From Ralstonia sp. A12 (GTDB taxonomy: Bacteria > Pseudomonadota > Gammaproteobacteria > Burkholderiales > Burkholderiaceae): DNA of 64,000 bases. A program made the position numbers and the translations under genes. The notes under the pieces are model-generated. The model saw only the letters and a list, made by a program, of their open reading frames with translations. It searched no databases and was not told the DNA's origin. The stretch spans positions 185,281 through 249,280 of the forward strand of contig NZ_JSZO01000033.1 of the NCBI RefSeq assembly GCF_000801955.1. The letters run 5' to 3'. This document shows positions 62,577-64,000 of this stretch, in pieces. The first letter of the stretch is position 1. The number at the start of each line of letters is the position of its first letter.

Positions 62577-62701
62577 GCTCGCTCACACCAACAGACAGGG
62601 CACCCGACCGGAGACCGCCCGATACTGCGGGCTCCGGGCCATATGCCAGGTGGACCAACTGCCATTTCCGCTGATCCCGCAAAGCGCTAACAACTGGGCA
62701 G

Positions 62702-64000
62702 TTACCATGAGTACCCCACGCCTCCATTGACCATCGCATGGCCGGCCGATGTGGCACTGACACCCATCCTGACAATCACGTTCTGCGCCACACGTGCGCT
62801 TCCTCCAATTGCCAGTGCGGTATAGCCGCCATAGCTTCCAAAGCCCGCACCAATCTGCGCCGTCTTACCCGGCTCGACCTGCGGCAGCCCCGCCAGCGCA
62901 CCCGCCATTGCAACCCCTGAGTAGGCTTGCTTGGCAACGGTATTGACGCTTTGCTGCACGCTCTGCAGTTGAGACACGTTGACGGCATCTGTTGGATCGA
63001 CACCTGGTGCCACATTGGTGATACGACGCTCTGCGCCCGGCGCCCCCACCGATACGGTGTTGTCCTGGCTCGCTACCGAGCCGGCCCCCAACGCCACCGC
63101 GTTGTTTGCGGGTGCTGATGCGTTGGCCCCAATGGAGACCGAGTTGTTGCCGGACGTTGTCGCGTTGTAGCCGATGGCGACGGTCGGGTCTCCGGTCGCC
63201 TGGGCGTTGTAGCCAATGGCAACAGCACCATCCTGGGAAGCAACCGCGCGGAAGCCGACTGCAGTCGTATTCTCGGCGGTGGCTCGCGCATTTGAGCCGT
63301 ATGCGGTCGAGCCGTTCTGCGTGGCATGCGCGCACACCCCGTTCGCCGTGGAATCGACGCCGTTTGCGGTGGTGCAGGAAGCCGATACCTGGGTGACCGC
63401 TGTCCCAGAAGTCCCTTGCGTGCTGAGCATGCCTCCAGCGGAGCCACCGCCAACCGCGCCAGGCGCCCCGCTCCCCGAACCCGAACCCGAACCACTCATC
63501 GAGTTCACGGTGGTCGACAGCGACGTCATCTGCGTGTTTGTTGCGCCCAGACTGGTCGACAGTGAGTAGATCTCGCCACTCAAAGAAGTCGACAAGCTGT
63601 ACAACTGGCTGCCGTTGACCGCCTGTGTGCTGCTGGCAGTCACCGCCCCAGCGGCAACGTTGTTCAGCAGGACAGGCGTGGTTGCCCCCACCCCGCCAAA
63701 GGTGACGCTGTTGTGCGACGCGTTGTCGTACATCACGGCGTTCCCGAGCCCGGTCGCGACGACCGTCGACAGTGATGCCACGTTGTTGTTGGTCGTGCTC
63801 AGACCAGTCGACAGCGATGCGACGTTGCTATTCGTCGTGCTCAAGCCCGTCGACAGCGACGCGACATTGCTGTTGGTCGTGCTCAAGCCCGTGCTCAGCG
63901 ATGCGACATTGCTGTTCGTTGTGCTCAGGCCCGTGGACAGCGATGCGACATTGCTGTTCGTGGTGCTCAGGCCCGTGCTCAGCGACGCGACATTGCTGTT
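62702..64000 (-). CDS. Trimeric autotransporter adhesin (YadA-like), C-terminal part
   Basis: 433 codons to the right edge; the N terminus lies outside. In order: a coiled-coil stalk of 14-residue repeats (SNVASLSTGLSTTN), a Gly-Ser linker (SGSGSGSG), YadA-head/Hep_Hag repeats (AVGFRAVASQDGAVAIGYNA, SVSIGANASAPANNAVALG), the neck ERRITNVAPGVDPTDAVNVSQL, and the four-strand anchor ending GGVGYSW. Two Cys (SASC, GVCAH) lie before the head repeats. Type Vc surface adhesin; forms a trimer in the outer membrane. First visible gene of the cluster with three DUF2827 genes. Confidence 0.92.
   Translation of the reverse strand, partial: NSNVASLSTGLSTTNSNVASLSTGLSTTNSNVASLSTGLSTTNSNVASLSTGLSTTNSNVASLSTGLSTTNNNVASLSTVVATGLGNAVMYDNASHNSVTFGGVGATTPVLLNNVAAGAVTASSTQAVNGSQLYSLSTSLSGEIYSLSTSLGATNTQMTSLSTTVNSMSGSGSGSGSGAPGAVGGGSAGGMLSTQGTSGTAVTQVSASCTTANGVDSTANGVCAHATQNGSTAYGSNARATAENTTAVGFRAVASQDGAVAIGYNAQATGDPTVAIGYNATTSGNNSVSIGANASAPANNAVALGAGSVASQDNTVSVGAPGAERRITNVAPGVDPTDAVNVSQLQSVQQSVNTVAKQAYSGVAMAGALAGLPQVEPGKTAQIGAGFGSYGGYTALAIGGSARVAQNVIVRMGVSATSAGHAMVNGGVGYSW
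63765..64000 (-). repeat. 42-bp tandem repeats encoding the adhesin stalk
   Basis: Five full units (63765-63806, 63807-63848, 63849-63890, 63891-63932, 63933-63974) and part of a sixth reach the window edge. Each encodes 14 residues, two heptads of a coiled coil. Units differ by a few bases, and the alternation GTCGAC / GTGCTC / GTGGAC at the unit start suggests unequal recombination. The array continues beyond the window. Confidence 0.95.

Noticed and set aside
63765..64000. CRISPR-like array
   Set aside because: The 42-bp repeats are contiguous without spacers and lie in frame within the adhesin stalk.
1..64000. tRNA, rRNA, insertion sequences or prophage
   Set aside because: No tRNA-like cloverleaf, rRNA segment, transposase or integrase motif was recognised by eye; a tRNAscan or IS search would be needed to exclude small remnants.

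Overview
The window reads as a GC-rich Burkholderiales chromosome, most likely Ralstonia (R. pickettii lineage). This rests on gene content and order (hmgA/fahA, metR/metE, LivMG fusion, DUF2783, DUF2827) and on two hairpin repeats of the kind I associate with Ralstonia/Cupriavidus. That is inference from recognition, not a database result. No rRNA, tRNA, CRISPR array, insertion sequence, phage or plasmid gene was recognised.

Layout. 1-3571 (minus): a four-gene redox operon of di-haem cytochrome c peroxidase, coiled-coil porin, FMN-binding protein and ApbE flavin transferase (cut by the window edge). 3794-11433: an epoxide-hydrolase-like protein, an aspartate decarboxylase/aspartate-alanine antiporter pair, and small envelope, D-amino-acid transaminase and GNAT genes. 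11452-19330: a Liv-type ABC transporter without its binding protein, an IclR regulator, and a divergent operon of unusual MBL-fold protein, FAD monooxygenase and DUF2783; together these suggest uptake and catabolism of an aromatic or organic acid. 19367-21345: an rtcB-prfH RNA-repair/ribosome-rescue pair preceded by a tiny leader-like reading frame. 21342-29458: aldo/keto reductase, M20 carboxypeptidase, then LysR | AAHS transporter-hmgA-fahA for homogentisate breakdown, with a big hairpin element between hmgA and fahA. 29498-36801: tandem paiB paralogues, acyl-CoA dehydrogenase, LysR, a long inverted repeat, and the divergent metR/metE pair. 36868-50352: a crotonase, an RND tripartite efflux operon, DUF2520, two MFS transporters, FMN reductase, Tag, CorA and MarR.

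50498-64000 is a surface-protein region. It has a 2064-residue classical autotransporter built of six 173-residue units with paired cysteines. After a non-coding stretch comes a minus-strand cluster: a trimeric (YadA-like) adhesin running off the right edge, three DUF2827 paralogues, a response regulator with no kinase beside it, and a SAM methyltransferase. I regard this adhesin/DUF2827 cluster as the best candidate for a poorly described system: probable dedicated modification of a surface adhesin. The rtcB-prfH pair, the MBL protein that has lost its second metal site, and the peroxidase/porin/flavinylation operon are the other notable points.

Starts were moved downstream of the longest open frame wherever a ribosome binding site, signal peptide or family start argued for it; such choices are stated in each entry.
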